From contig CAKSWG010000035.1 in NCBI GenBank assembly GCA_934511465.1, forward strand, positions 1 through 18,033: DNA of 18,033 nucleotides, written 5' to 3'. Position 1 is the stretch's first letter. Every line of letters begins with the position of its first letter. The position numbers were made by a program, and so were the translations under genes. The DNA comes from an uncultured Faecalibacterium sp. (lineage in GTDB: Bacteria; Bacillota; Clostridia; Oscillospirales; Ruminococcaceae). The notes under the pieces are model-generated. The model had not been told where the DNA came from, made no database searches, and saw only the letters and a program-made list of their open reading frames with translations. Below, in pieces: positions 6,905-14,777 of the stretch.

Positions 6905-8860
6905 ATGAGTGCCAGAACCCCCGCTGAACTAAAAAAACTGTTCGAGAGCGACGCCTTTGCCCGGGACACCACCTGCACCGGGCCGCTGGGGCCGGAGTAT
7001 ACTCTCTCCGGCACACGGCTGCGTCTGTGGGCACCCACGGCCCAGAGCGTGTGTGTGAACCTTTACCGCAAGGGCAGCGGCGGCGTGTGCATGGGCACCC
7101 TGCCGCTGGAGCGCGGCGTGCAGGGCGTGTGGAGCATCTATCTGCCCGGCGACCAGCACGGACGTTATTACACCTTTGCGGTGACGGTGGACGGCGTGAG
7201 CCGCGAGACCGGCGACCCTTACGCCCGGGCAGCGGGCGTGAACGGCACCCGCAGCATGATCGTAGACCTTGCCCGCACAGACCCGGACGGCTGGGCACGG
7301 GACGTGCGGCCCGTGATCCCGCCGGAGCAGCGCGCGGTGTGGGAGGTGAGTGTGCGCGACTTCTCGCAGGATGCTGCCAGCGGCGTGCGCCCGGCGTGGC
7401 GGGGCAAATTTCTGGCCTTTACCCAAGGCGGCACCACCCTGCACGGGGACGGCATCCACCCCACCTGCCTGAACTACCTCCGGCGTCTGGGCGTGAAGTA
7501 CGTGCAGCTGATGCCCATTTTCGACTTTGGCAGCGTGGACGAGGCAAAGCCGCTGCTGCGGCAGTACAACTGGGGCTATGACCCCACCAACTACAATGTG
7601 CCGGAGGGCAGCTATTCCACCGACCCCACCCGCGGCGAGGTGCGCATCCGGGAGTGCAGGGAGATGATCGCGGCGCTGCACGCGGCGGGCATCGGGGTGG
7701 TGATGGACGTGGTGTATAACCACATGTACCGCAATGAGAACCCGCTGAACGATACCGTGCCCTGCTACTTTTTCCGCCAGAACGAGGACGGCAGCTTTTC
7801 CAACGGCAGCGGCTGCGGCAACGAATTTGCCAGCGAGCGGCCCATGGCCCGGCGGTATATGATCGATTCCATCCTCTACTGGGCGCAGGAATACCACATC
7901 GACGGCTTCCGGTTCGACCTGATGGGCCTGTACGACGTGGAGACCATCAACGCCGTGCGCGCCGCGCTGGATGCACTGCCCGGCGGGCGGGATATCCTGA
8001 TGTACGGCGAGCCGTGGCAGGGCGGCGGCAGCCAGCTGCACCGGTACGAGGCCAACAAGGCGAATCTGGCCATGCTGAACGAGCGCATCGGCATCTTCTG
8101 CGACGACACCCGCGACACCATCAAGGGCGGCTGCTTCAACGCCCGGGAGCCGGGCTATGTGGAGGGCAGGCCCGGCAGCTTTTGGGACATTGGCGGCGCG
8201 GTGGCGGCATGGTGCCGCAGCGACCGTCTGCCGCCCCACGCGCCCAGCCAGATCATGAGCTATGTTTCCGCCCACGACAACTTTACCCTGTGGGACAAGC
8301 TGCTTTTGGTGCGGTACGAAAAGCCGGAGTTCACCGCCAGCGACAGCACGGCCCTTGCCCAGAACCGACTGGCGGCGGGCATTTACCTGACCGGCTTCGG
8401 TCTGCCCTTCATGCAGGCGGGCGAGGAGTTTGCCCGCACCAAAAAAGGGCAGGGCAACAGCTACCGCTCCTCGCCTGCGCTGAACCGGCTGGACTGGGAG
8501 CGCGCCGAAAAGTATCATGCGCTGGTGGACTACTACCGCGGTCTGCTGGCGCTGCGGGCAAAGTTCCCGCGGCTTTCCAGTGCGGACCGCGGTGCACCGG
8601 ATGCGCTGCGCTTTTTCTCGCTGGAACAGCCGCTGGTGGGCTGGCAGCTGCCCGCACAGTGGGGCGATGGTGCGGCATGGCAGGCGCTGTGCGTGTTCTA
8701 TAACCCCACCGACTCCAGTAAGACCGTGCCGCTGCCGGTTGGGCGCTGGCAGATGCTGAGCGACGGCATCTCCTCCAGCCTGTGGCGCGGCCCGGCAAGG
8801 GTGTACGAGCACGAGGCCGTGCTGATGCCTTACAGCGCCACCATCTTTGGACAGATATAA
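6905..8860 (+). CDS. pulA: Type I pullulanase / glycogen debranching enzyme (GH13)
   Basis: This 651-residue protein hydrolyses alpha-1,6 branches in glycogen, pullulan or limit dextrins. An N-terminal CBM48-like domain (about 20-120, RLRLWAPTAQSV) precedes the GH13 barrel. Motifs, in order, are the type I pullulanase signature YNWGYDPTNYNVPEGSYST (221-239), DVVYNHMY (268-275), GFRFDLMG (334-341, nucleophile Asp338), MYGEPWQGG (366-374, acid/base Glu369) and SAHDNFTLWD (455-464, Asp458). There is no signal peptide, so it acts inside the cell on storage glucan or imported maltodextrin. Two ATGs are possible. The one at 6893 is 1 base from the AGAAGG site (6886-6891); the one at 6905 is 13 bases away and is preferred, although that spacing is long. 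Confidence 0.93.
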   Translation: MSARTPAELKKLFESDAFARDTTCTGPLGPEYTLSGTRLRLWAPTAQSVCVNLYRKGSGGVCMGTLPLERGVQGVWSIYLPGDQHGRYYTFAVTVDGVSRETGDPYARAAGVNGTRSMIVDLARTDPDGWARDVRPVIPPEQRAVWEVSVRDFSQDAASGVRPAWRGKFLAFTQGGTTLHGDGIHPTCLNYLRRLGVKYVQLMPIFDFGSVDEAKPLLRQYNWGYDPTNYNVPEGSYSTDPTRGEVRIRECREMIAALHAAGIGVVMDVVYNHMYRNENPLNDTVPCYFFRQNEDGSFSNGSGCGNEFASERPMARRYMIDSILYWAQEYHIDGFRFDLMGLYDVETINAVRAALDALPGGRDILMYGEPWQGGGSQLHRYEANKANLAMLNERIGIFCDDTRDTIKGGCFNAREPGYVEGRPGSFWDIGGAVAAWCRSDRLPPHAPSQIMSYVSAHDNFTLWDKLLLVRYEKPEFTASDSTALAQNRLAAGIYLTGFGLPFMQAGEEFARTKKGQGNSYRSSPALNRLDWERAEKYHALVDYYRGLLALRAKFPRLSSADRGAPDALRFFSLEQPLVGWQLPAQWGDGAAWQALCVFYNPTDSSKTVPLPVGRWQMLSDGISSSLWRGPARVYEHEAVLMPYSATIFGQI

Positions 8861-8861
8861 A

Positions 8862-8902
8862 AAAACAGGAGCGGATGGAAAACTCTCATCCGCTCCTGTT
8901 TT
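8862..8902. terminator. Bidirectional rho-independent terminator
   Basis: Arms AAAACAGGAGCGGATG (8862-8877) and CATCCGCTCCTGTTTT (8887-8902) form a perfect 16-bp stem with a 9-base loop. A-rich and T-rich ends on both sides let it serve the converging pullulanase (stop 8860) and HtrA (stop 8912, minus) genes. Confidence 0.88.
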
Positions 8903-8911
8903 CTATTTTGT

Positions 8912-10309
8912 TCAGCTGTTGGAAGCCGTCTTTTCGCCCAGCGTCACATTGACCGTCTGCATCTGGCCTTCACGCGCAATGGTGATGGAGAGGGTGTCGC
9001 CTGCGGCATGCTTCTGCATCAGGGTGCCAAGGTCGTCCTTGGAGGCGATCTCGGTGCCGTCCACGCTCACGATGCGGTCTCCGGCCTGCAGACCCGCCTT
9101 CTCGGCAGGGCCGCCCTTGACCACCTCCACAACGTAGACGCCGTAGGCGTTCACGCCCAGCTGAGCTGCGGTCTGTGCATCCTCAACGGCCAGATAGGTG
9201 ATGCCCAGATAAGGCCGACCGGTCACATAGCCGTTCTCCAGCAGCTCCTGCGCCACCTTGATGGCGTCGTTGATGGGGATGGCAAAGCCCAGACCCTCGG
9301 CGTCGCTGGAAGAGGATTTTGCGTTCACAATGCCGATCAGCTCACCGTTCATGTTGAACAGGCCGCCGCCGGAGTTGCCGGGGCTGACCGAAGCATCCAT
9401 CTGGATCAGGGACATGGTGTTCACAGAACTGCTGCCCTGAATGGTGACGCTGCGGTTCAAAGCGCTGATCATGCCGCCGGTGACGGTGCCGCCCAGCTCA
9501 CCCAGCGGGTTGCCCACAGCCATCACGCTCTGGCCCACCTTCAGGCTGTCGCTGTTGCCCACGGTGGCGGGGGTCAGGCCGTCGGCGTCGATCTTGATGA
9601 CCGCGATATCGCTGGTGGTATCCTCGCCCACAAGGGTGGCGGTGTAGTCCTTGTCACCAATGGTAACGGTGATGGTGGAAGCGCCGTCCACCACATGTGC
9701 GCAGGTGAGGATGTAGCCGTCCGAGCTGATGATCACGCCGCTGCCGGCACCGCTCTCCACCTGATTCTGGCCGTACCACGACCACTGGGAGTAGACCACC
9801 TGCTCGGTGGTGATCACCACTACGCTGGGGCTGACCAGATCGGCCACCTGCTCGGTGGTCAGGGCGCTGCCGGTGCTGGATGCTGCGGTGATGCCGTTAT
9901 CCGTGCTGCCGGAGCTGCTGGCCGTGGAGGAAGGCGCCGCCTGCTGGATGACCACCTTGCCGCTGCCGCCGAACTTTGCGCCCACAAAGCCGCCTGCAAA
10001 GCCCATGGCCGCAGCCAGCACAAGCGCCACGGCGCCGCGCACGATGCGTTTGCCGGTGCCCTTCTTCTTTTTGCGGGGCGGCTTTGCGCCGGTCTGCGGC
10101 TGCGCCGGCTGGACCGGCGGCATCGGCGGCGTGGTACCGCCTGCGCCGCCGCTTGTTTCGGGCTCTGCTGCGCGCACCTCCGGCTGCGGGTCATTGTACT
10201 GGTTGGCGGTGTTCATGCCGCTGCTGCCCACATTGGGGTAGCCGGTATCGCCGCCTTCGGGTCTATTCTGAGAGGAATAATCATATTCCCACTTGTTCTC
10301 GTTATCCAT
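8912..10309 (-). CDS. htrA: Membrane-anchored HtrA/DegP-type serine protease with PDZ domain
   Basis: This is a 465-residue envelope quality-control protease. Residues 1-85 form a hydrophilic Pro/Gly/Gln-rich cytoplasmic region ending in a basic PPRKKKKGTGKR stretch. One membrane segment follows (about 89-112), then a Ser/Thr/Ala-rich linker (124-150). The trypsin-like domain (about 150-355) carries the full triad: His205 in LTCAHVVDG, Asp234 in TSDIAVIKI and Ser313 in SPGNSGGGLF. A PDZ domain covers about 365-460 (YLGITYL; GPAEKAGLQAGDRIVSVDG). The catalytic domain would face outside. Firmicute HtrA/HtrB proteins share this layout, and many are induced by envelope stress. AGGAAG (10318-10323, minus) supports the start. 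The gene is divergent from the GNAT-methyltransferase gene. Confidence 0.95.
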   Translation of the reverse strand: MDNENKWEYDYSSQNRPEGGDTGYPNVGSSGMNTANQYNDPQPEVRAAEPETSGGAGGTTPPMPPVQPAQPQTGAKPPRKKKKGTGKRIVRGAVALVLAAAMGFAGGFVGAKFGGSGKVVIQQAAPSSTASSSGSTDNGITAASSTGSALTTEQVADLVSPSVVVITTEQVVYSQWSWYGQNQVESGAGSGVIISSDGYILTCAHVVDGASTITVTIGDKDYTATLVGEDTTSDIAVIKIDADGLTPATVGNSDSLKVGQSVMAVGNPLGELGGTVTGGMISALNRSVTIQGSSSVNTMSLIQMDASVSPGNSGGGLFNMNGELIGIVNAKSSSSDAEGLGFAIPINDAIKVAQELLENGYVTGRPYLGITYLAVEDAQTAAQLGVNAYGVYVVEVVKGGPAEKAGLQAGDRIVSVDGTEIASKDDLGTLMQKHAAGDTLSITIAREGQMQTVNVTLGEKTASNS

Positions 10310-10371
10310 GTTGATACTTCCTTTCCGTAAGGGATTCGTCCGCCGGGGCCATGCTCCTTTGAACAGCCCCT

Positions 10372-10398
10372 ATTGTAACTGCCAATTGTGAAAATCAA
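10372..10398 (-). promoter_or_regulatory. Possible promoter for htrA
   Basis: On the minus strand TACAAT (10372-10377, 5/6) is a good -10. The best -35 is TTGATT (10393-10398), but the spacer is only 15 bases, so it is either weak, regulator-dependent, or paired with a poorer hexamer further upstream. The leader to the start codon would be about 55 bases. Confidence 0.35.
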
Positions 10399-10446
10399 TC
10401 GCTTGCGCCGTGAAGAAAATGTGAAATAAAGACGCACTTTCTGCCC

Positions 10447-10476
10447 TTGACAAGCGGGCCCTGCACTTGCTATTGT
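10447..10476 (+). promoter_or_regulatory. Promoter for the GNAT-methyltransferase gene
   Basis: A consensus TTGACA (10447-10452) is followed after 18 bases by TATTGT (10471-10476), itself preceded by TGC as an extended -10. AGGAGG (10491-10496) lies 8 bases before the ATG at 10505, giving a short leader. Confidence 0.7.
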
Positions 10477-10504
10477 AAAAGCGTAAGATCAGGAGGAAAA
10501 CGCC

Positions 10505-11371
10505 ATGGAACTGCGCCGTACACCCGAGGGCTTTGCCCTTTACAAAGAGAACACCCGGATCGGCTTCTGCGCCCTTGCGCCCGCTGCAAACGGGGCCGCG
10601 ATCACCGCTTTGTGCATTGAACCGCAGTGGCGGCGCAAGGGCTACGGCTCTTATCTGTTAAAAGAAGTATTGCGTGCCTTTGCCGGTTATGACCGCGAAA
10701 AAGCCACTGTGTTCACAGCACCCATGCCCGCCAGCGCCGCCGAGGTCGCGTTCTGGACAAAGTTCGGCTTTGCGGCAGAGGGCGGGCAGCTTTGCCGCCG
10801 CCGCACGCCGGACCTGACCGCCGTCCGGTTCGTGCAGGACTTTTTAGCCGCACGGCTTGGCCGCCCGCGCCTTTGCGTGGACGCCACCTGCGGCAACGGC
10901 GGCGACACGGCATTCCTGTGCGGCATCACGGCACCGGAGGGCAGGGTGCTGGGTTTTGACATCCAGCCCGAGGCCATTGCATCCACCCGGAAACATCTGG
11001 GGCAGCTGGGCGTTCCCGCCGCAAAATACGAACTGCACTGCCGCAGCCACACAGACCTGTTGCAGTACGTGCAGCCCGGCACGGCGGACGCGGTGATGTT
11101 CAACTTTGGCTGGCTGCCGGGGGCCGACCACGCAGTGTTCTCCACGGCAAGCAGCAGCATCCCGGCGCTGAACGCCGCTTTGGAAGCCGTGCGCCCGGGC
11201 GGCGTGGTGAGCGCCATCCTCTACAGCGGGCAGGTGATCGGCACAGATGAAAAGCAGACCGTGCTGGAATATCTCCGGGCACTTCCGCTCAAAAGTTTTA
11301 CCGTTCTGGTGTGTGATTTTGCCAACTGGGCCGAAACCGCGCCCTTGCCCTGCATCATCCTGAAAAAATAA
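10505..11371 (+). CDS. mnmM: GNAT acetyltransferase fused to MnmM/YtqB-type tRNA methyltransferase
   Basis: This is a 288-residue, two-domain cytosolic protein. Residues 1-103 form a compact GNAT domain with the acetyl-CoA pyrophosphate-binding segment RRKGYGSYLL (43-52) and the typical C-terminal FWTKFGF (83-89). Residues 105-288 are a class I SAM-dependent methyltransferase of the YtqB family (Pfam rRNA_methylase). It has motif I VDATCGNGGDTAFL (125-138), FDIQPEA (151-157) and the family signature NFGWLPGADH (200-209), matching NLGYLPGGD in Bacillus YtqB. YtqB is MnmM, which methylates 5-aminomethyl-2-thiouridine to mnm5s2U at tRNA position 34. The acetyltransferase substrate is unknown. 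One continuous frame encodes both domains, with no internal start near the junction preceded by a ribosome site, so this looks like a genuine fusion. Confidence 0.85.
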   Translation: MELRRTPEGFALYKENTRIGFCALAPAANGAAITALCIEPQWRRKGYGSYLLKEVLRAFAGYDREKATVFTAPMPASAAEVAFWTKFGFAAEGGQLCRRRTPDLTAVRFVQDFLAARLGRPRLCVDATCGNGGDTAFLCGITAPEGRVLGFDIQPEAIASTRKHLGQLGVPAAKYELHCRSHTDLLQYVQPGTADAVMFNFGWLPGADHAVFSTASSSIPALNAALEAVRPGGVVSAILYSGQVIGTDEKQTVLEYLRALPLKSFTVLVCDFANWAETAPLPCIILKK

Positions 11372-11380
11372 CGAAACCTC

Positions 11381-11409
11381 TTGCATTATTATGGGTTTTC
11401 GGATAAAAT
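11381..11409 (+). promoter_or_regulatory. Possible promoter for prfC
   Basis: TTGCAT (11381-11386) is separated by 17 bases from TAAAAT (11404-11409, 5/6). It lies just after the GNAT-methyltransferase stop. If used, it would give prfC a leader of about 290 bases containing the whole inverted repeat block. The -35 match is only 3/6. Confidence 0.4.
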
Positions 11410-11437
11410 AAAATGCGTATGTGTAAAAAGACGGCCT

Positions 11438-11632
11438 TGCCCTCTCAGGCGCTGGTTGCCAGATTCCCCTTTTTGTCACCTGCGGTGACATCTTCCCCCG
11501 GAACGGGGGAAGTCTTTCCTCAAAGGGGGAGCCCTTGGCAATCCACGCAAACTTCATCTCTTTGCCAAGGCCTCTCCCTTTGGGAGAGGTGGCAGTGAGC
11601 GAAGCGAACTGACGGAGAGGGCGAGCCCGGCA
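11438..11632. repeat. Inverted pair of palindromic intergenic repeats
   Basis: Two copies of one element face each other. The plus half (about 11438-11540) carries CCCTCTCAGG, a GTCACC/GGTGAC hairpin (11475-11489), an extra CTTCCCCC/GGGGGAAG hairpin (11492-11512) and the end CCTTGGCA (11533-11540). The minus half (11563-11632) begins TGCCAAGG (11563-11570) and carries a CCTCTCCC/GGGAGAGG hairpin with TTT loop (11571-11589), then GGAGAGGGCGAG. The CCTTGGCA/TGCCAAGG ends enclose 22 bases. A related single copy lies at 17956-18008. No coding capacity is seen. The block fills most of the 336-base gap before prfC and would be a long structured leader if transcribed. Confidence 0.7.
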
Positions 11633-11707
11633 AAGTCCAACCGGACATACTGAATGCAAAAATCCACTTCCTGCTCCACAGCAGGTTTATCAGGAGATCT
11701 ACAACTT

Positions 11708-13312
11708 ATGACAAATCGTGAAGAAATCGAGCGCCGCCGGACGTTTGCGATCATCAGCCATCCCGACGCCGGTAAGACCACTCTGACCGAAAAGCTGCTG
11801 CTGTACGGTGGAGCCATCAATCAGGCAGGCTCCGTCAAGGGCAAGCAGAGCGCAAAGCACGCCGTCTCCGACTGGATGGACATTGAGAAGCAGCGCGGTA
11901 TTTCCGTCACCTCTTCTGTGTTGCAGTTCAACTACGCGGGCAAGTGCGTGAACATTCTGGACACCCCGGGCCATCAGGACTTCTCTGAGGATACCTACCG
12001 CACCCTGATGGCGGCAGACTCTGCCGTCATGGTCATCGACGCCGCAAAGGGTGTTGAGGCCCAGACCATCAAGCTGTTCAAGGTGTGTACCCTGCGCCAC
12101 ATCCCCATCTTTACCTTCATCAACAAGATGGACCGCGAAGCCCGCGACCCCTTTGAGCTGATGGAGAACATCGAGGAGATTTTGGGCATCAAGACCTACC
12201 CCATGAACTGGCCCATCGGCTGCGGCAAGGAGTTCAAGGGCGTGTTCGACCGCAACACCCGCAAGGTGCTGGCATTCTCCAGCGACGGCCGCGCCAACGG
12301 CGTGAAGAAGGTGGAGGAGACCGAGGCCGAGCTGGGCGATCCCGCACTGGACGAGCTGCTCACCCCCTACCTGCACCAGCAGCTGGTGGATGAGATCGAG
12401 CTGTTGGACGGTGCCGCCGAGGAATTTGACCTCGACAAGGTGCTGCGCGGCGAGCTGAGCCCCGTGTTCTTTGGTTCTGCCCTGACCAACTTTGGCGTGG
12501 AGCCCTTTCTGGAGAACTTCCTGCGGCTCACCCCCACCCCGCTGGCCCGCGTGGACAGCCTGACCGGCGAGACCGTGGATCCCTGCCGCGACGAGTTCTC
12601 GGCATTCATCTTTAAAATCCAGGCCAACATGAACAAGGCCCACCGCGACCGCATCGCCTTTATGCGCATCTGCTCCGGCAAGTTCGAGCGCGGCATGGAG
12701 GCCTACCATGTGCAGGAGGGCAAGAACATCAAGCTGGCCACCGGCACCCAGCTGATGGCGCAGGACCGCGCCATCGTGGACGAGGCCTACGCCGGTGATA
12801 TCATCGGCCTGTTCGACCCGGGCATCTTCTCCATCGGCGACACCCTGTGCACCGGCAAAAAGAAGATCCAGTTTGCGGGCATCCCCACCTTCTCCCCGGA
12901 GCACTTTGCCCGCATTGAGCAGAAGGACACCATGAAGCGCAAGCAGTTCGTGAAGGGTATGGAGCAGATCGCGCAGGAGGGCGCCATCCAGATCTTCCGC
13001 GAAGTGGGCGGCGGCATGGAAGAAGTGGTGGTCGGCGTTGTGGGCGTGTTGCAGCTGGAAGTGCTGGAATACCGCCTGAACACCGAGTACAACGTGGAGA
13101 TTCGGATGCAGCAGCTGCCCTTTGAGCAGCTGCGCTGGGTGCAGAACGACCCCGACACCTACAACCTGCGGGATCTGGACCTGACCAGCGACACCAAGGC
13201 CGTGGAGGATATGAAGGGCAACCGCCTGCTGCTGTTCACCTCCGACTGGGCGGTGCGCTGGGCCGAGACCCACAACGAAACGCTGAAACTGAGCGAGTTC
13301 GGCAATATCTGA
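11708..13312 (+). CDS. prfC: Peptide chain release factor 3
   Basis: This 534-residue translational GTPase removes RF1/RF2 from the ribosome after peptide release. Motifs are G1 SHPDAGKTTLTEKLL, the switch I region DWMDIEKQRGISVTSSV typical of RF3, G3 DTPGHQDFSEDTYRT and G4 NKMDREARDP. A beta-barrel domain II and the RF3 C-terminal domain follow. Length matches the E. coli protein (529). The ATG at 11708 is chosen because AGGAG (11692-11696) precedes it and the family start NREEIERRRTFAIISHPD follows at once. An upstream in-frame ATG at 11654 would add 18 residues that look unlike the family. It is probably monocistronic, with a terminator right after the stop. Confidence 0.96.
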   Translation: MTNREEIERRRTFAIISHPDAGKTTLTEKLLLYGGAINQAGSVKGKQSAKHAVSDWMDIEKQRGISVTSSVLQFNYAGKCVNILDTPGHQDFSEDTYRTLMAADSAVMVIDAAKGVEAQTIKLFKVCTLRHIPIFTFINKMDREARDPFELMENIEEILGIKTYPMNWPIGCGKEFKGVFDRNTRKVLAFSSDGRANGVKKVEETEAELGDPALDELLTPYLHQQLVDEIELLDGAAEEFDLDKVLRGELSPVFFGSALTNFGVEPFLENFLRLTPTPLARVDSLTGETVDPCRDEFSAFIFKIQANMNKAHRDRIAFMRICSGKFERGMEAYHVQEGKNIKLATGTQLMAQDRAIVDEAYAGDIIGLFDPGIFSIGDTLCTGKKKIQFAGIPTFSPEHFARIEQKDTMKRKQFVKGMEQIAQEGAIQIFREVGGGMEEVVVGVVGVLQLEVLEYRLNTEYNVEIRMQQLPFEQLRWVQNDPDTYNLRDLDLTSDTKAVEDMKGNRLLLFTSDWAVRWAETHNETLKLSEFGNI

Positions 13313-13316
13313 GTTG

Positions 13317-13363
13317 AAAGAGAGCTGCGGTGCGGGAATGTCCCGCGGCTGCGGCTCTTTTTT
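13317..13363 (+). terminator. Rho-independent terminator of prfC
   Basis: Outer arms AAAGAG (13317-13322) and CTCTTT (13355-13360), an internal mismatch region, and an inner GCGGGA/TCCCGC stem (13332-13346) with an ATG loop. A six-T run (13358-13363) follows. It begins 4 bases after the prfC stop. Confidence 0.75.
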
Positions 13364-13390
13364 CATAAAGCACAAAAAATACAACAAAAA

Positions 13391-13440
13391 ATGCCAGCTG
13401 CGGAATGAGATGCTCCCATTGCGGGGAACACTGCTGGCAT
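13391..13440 (+). other. Inverted repeat in the leader of the aldo/keto reductase gene
   Basis: ATGCCAGC (13391-13398) and GCTGGCAT (13433-13440) are exact inverted repeats enclosing 34 bases. The right arm ends directly against the GGAGGG ribosome site (13441-13446). If formed in RNA, the stem would sit beside the ribosome site and could affect initiation; it could also be an operator. No family is recognised, and an 8-bp match can arise by chance. Confidence 0.3.
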
Positions 13441-13453
13441 GGAGGGAAAGTAT

Positions 13454-14437
13454 ATGCAGAACATCAACATTGGCAAAAGCGGCATCTCGGTGCCGTTCCT
13501 CGGCATGGGCACTTGGGCCATCGGCGGCGGCGCATGGTGGGGCGACAACGACGACAGCCTTTCGGTCAAGGCCATTCAGACCGCCGTGGAGCAGGGCATC
13601 CGGTGGATCGACACCGCCCCCATCTACGGCCTGTACCACAGCGAGACCGTGGTGGGCGAAGCCATGAAGCACATCGACCGCGACAAGGTGGTGCTTTCCA
13701 CCAAGTGCGGCTTGGAGTGGCGGCACGAGACGCCGGTGCTGCACAAGGTGGTGGACGGCACCACCGTCTACCGCGACCTGTCTGCCCAGAGCATCATCGA
13801 GGACGTGGAGGACAGCCTGCGCCGCCTGCACACCGACCATCTGGATGTGCTGTACACCCACTGGCAGACCCCCGATTTCGGCATCTATCCGCTGGAAGAG
13901 ACCGTGGAGGCCATGATGAAGCTGAAGGAGCAGGGCAAGATCCGTGCCATCGGCGCTTCCAATGTGACCGCCGACATCATCCGCGGCTACTGCAAGTACG
14001 GCCAGCTGGACGTCATTCAGGAAAAATACAGCCTGCTGACCCGCCGCGTGGAGAAGCAGCTGCTGCCCACCTGCAAGGAGCTGGGCGTCTCGGTACAGGC
14101 ATACTCTCCGCTGGAGCAGGGCCTGCTGACCGGCAAGGTGACCATGGAGACCACCTATCCCGAGGGCAGCACCCGCAACACCAATCCCAGCTTCCAGCCC
14201 GCCCGCCGGGCACAGGCGCTGGACATGCTGGCAAAGTGGGGCGACCTGACCGAGAAATACGACTGCTCTCTGGCACAGCTGGTCATCGCCCTGACCGCCC
14301 GCATGATCCCGGGCCTGCATGTGCTGTGCGGTGCCCGCACCCCGCAGCAGGTGATGGACAACGCCGGTGCGCTGAACATCAAGCTGGACGGTGCCGATGC
14401 CGTGCGCATGAAGTGGGACGTGGACGCCATTTCCTGA
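13454..14437 (+). CDS. Aldo/keto reductase
   Basis: This is a 327-residue NAD(P)H-dependent oxidoreductase of the AKR superfamily with a TIM-barrel fold. The tetrad is present: Asp53 and Tyr58 in RWIDTAPIYG, Lys84 in LSTKCGL and His136 in LYTHWQTPD. Cofactor-binding segments include IGASNV and AYSPLEQGLLTGK. Its substrate (an aldehyde, ketone or sugar) cannot be read from sequence. GGAGGG (13441-13446) lies 7 bases before the ATG at 13454; an in-frame ATG at 13439 overlaps that site and is rejected. It stands alone between the prfC terminator and the repeat block at 14456-14807. Confidence 0.92.
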   Translation: MQNINIGKSGISVPFLGMGTWAIGGGAWWGDNDDSLSVKAIQTAVEQGIRWIDTAPIYGLYHSETVVGEAMKHIDRDKVVLSTKCGLEWRHETPVLHKVVDGTTVYRDLSAQSIIEDVEDSLRRLHTDHLDVLYTHWQTPDFGIYPLEETVEAMMKLKEQGKIRAIGASNVTADIIRGYCKYGQLDVIQEKYSLLTRRVEKQLLPTCKELGVSVQAYSPLEQGLLTGKVTMETTYPEGSTRNTNPSFQPARRAQALDMLAKWGDLTEKYDCSLAQLVIALTARMIPGLHVLCGARTPQQVMDNAGALNIKLDGADAVRMKWDVDAIS

Positions 14438-14470
14438 TGAGTTGACCATCGGGACGGCCTCCGCTTCGCT

Positions 14471-14589
14471 CTGGGACGAGTTGCGGCTCCCAGCATACAT
14501 TTCGCACCTTAGACAGTGCTCATGTCTTGCTGGCCGCGGCCCCAACAACTCCTTCCTGCTTCCGCCACTGGCGGCGGTCGTCGTTGTTG
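14471..14589 (+). other. Structured non-coding stretch with two hairpins
   Basis: CTGGGA/TCCCAG (14471-14476 with 14488-14493) forms one hairpin. A second is built from CAACAAC (14543-14549) and GTTGTTG (14583-14589) around an inner CCGCC/GGCGG stem (14562-14574). No known RNA family is recognised. It may simply be the internal part of the surrounding repeat block. Confidence 0.3.
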
Positions 14590-14595
14590 CATAAA

Positions 14596-14675
14596 CAGCG
14601 GAATTTTTATTTTTATAAGAGCAATGCCGGACAGCCTGCGGGCTGTCCGGCATTGCATTTTCACAGAAAGGGGCG
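14596..14675 (+). repeat. UNCG-capped hairpin repeat, copy A
   Basis: The order is CAGCGGAA (14596-14603), an A/T-rich tract, then a perfect 16-bp stem GCAATGCCGGACAGCC (14621-14636) with its complement at 14641-14656 around a TGCG loop. The 3' flank is ATTTTCACAGAAAGGGGCG. The C-TGCG-G cap is a UNCG-type tetraloop in RNA. The same order recurs at 17813-17893 and, on the minus strand, at 14712-14777. It lies 3' of the aldo/keto reductase and may act as its terminator. Confidence 0.7.
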
Positions 14676-14711
14676 TAAAGAAAAACAGCACCATCTGCCG
14701 GTTTCGACCTT

Positions 14712-14777
14712 TTGCGTGAAAAGGGGGGTCTGAAAAGCCCGCAGGCTTTTCAGACCCCCAGATAAAAGAATAGTTCC
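14712..14777 (-). repeat. UNCG-capped hairpin repeat, copy C (inverted)
   Basis: On the minus strand the order is GGAAC (14773-14777), an A/T-rich tract, then GGGGGTCTGAAAAGCC with its perfect complement (arms 14744-14759 and 14724-14739) around TGCG. The 3' flank is CTTTTCACGCAAAAGG. Flanks and the GCC-TGCG-GGC cap match copy A while the rest of the stem differs. It faces copy A and may terminate the minus-strand M23 gene. Confidence 0.65.

Noticed and set aside
9008..10330. 440-codon plus-strand frame opposite htrA
   Set aside because: It is antisense to a protease with a full catalytic triad and PDZ domain; its composition is shadow-like.
11438..11632. CRISPR array or tRNA-like structure in the palindromic block
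   Set aside because: There are no regularly spaced identical repeats with unique spacers and no cloverleaf or CCA end; it is an inverted pair of one repeat.
11699..14653. 984-codon open frame on the minus strand
   Set aside because: It runs antisense through prfC, a terminator and the aldo/keto reductase. Low-complexity His/Leu/Val/Gly composition marks it as a shadow.
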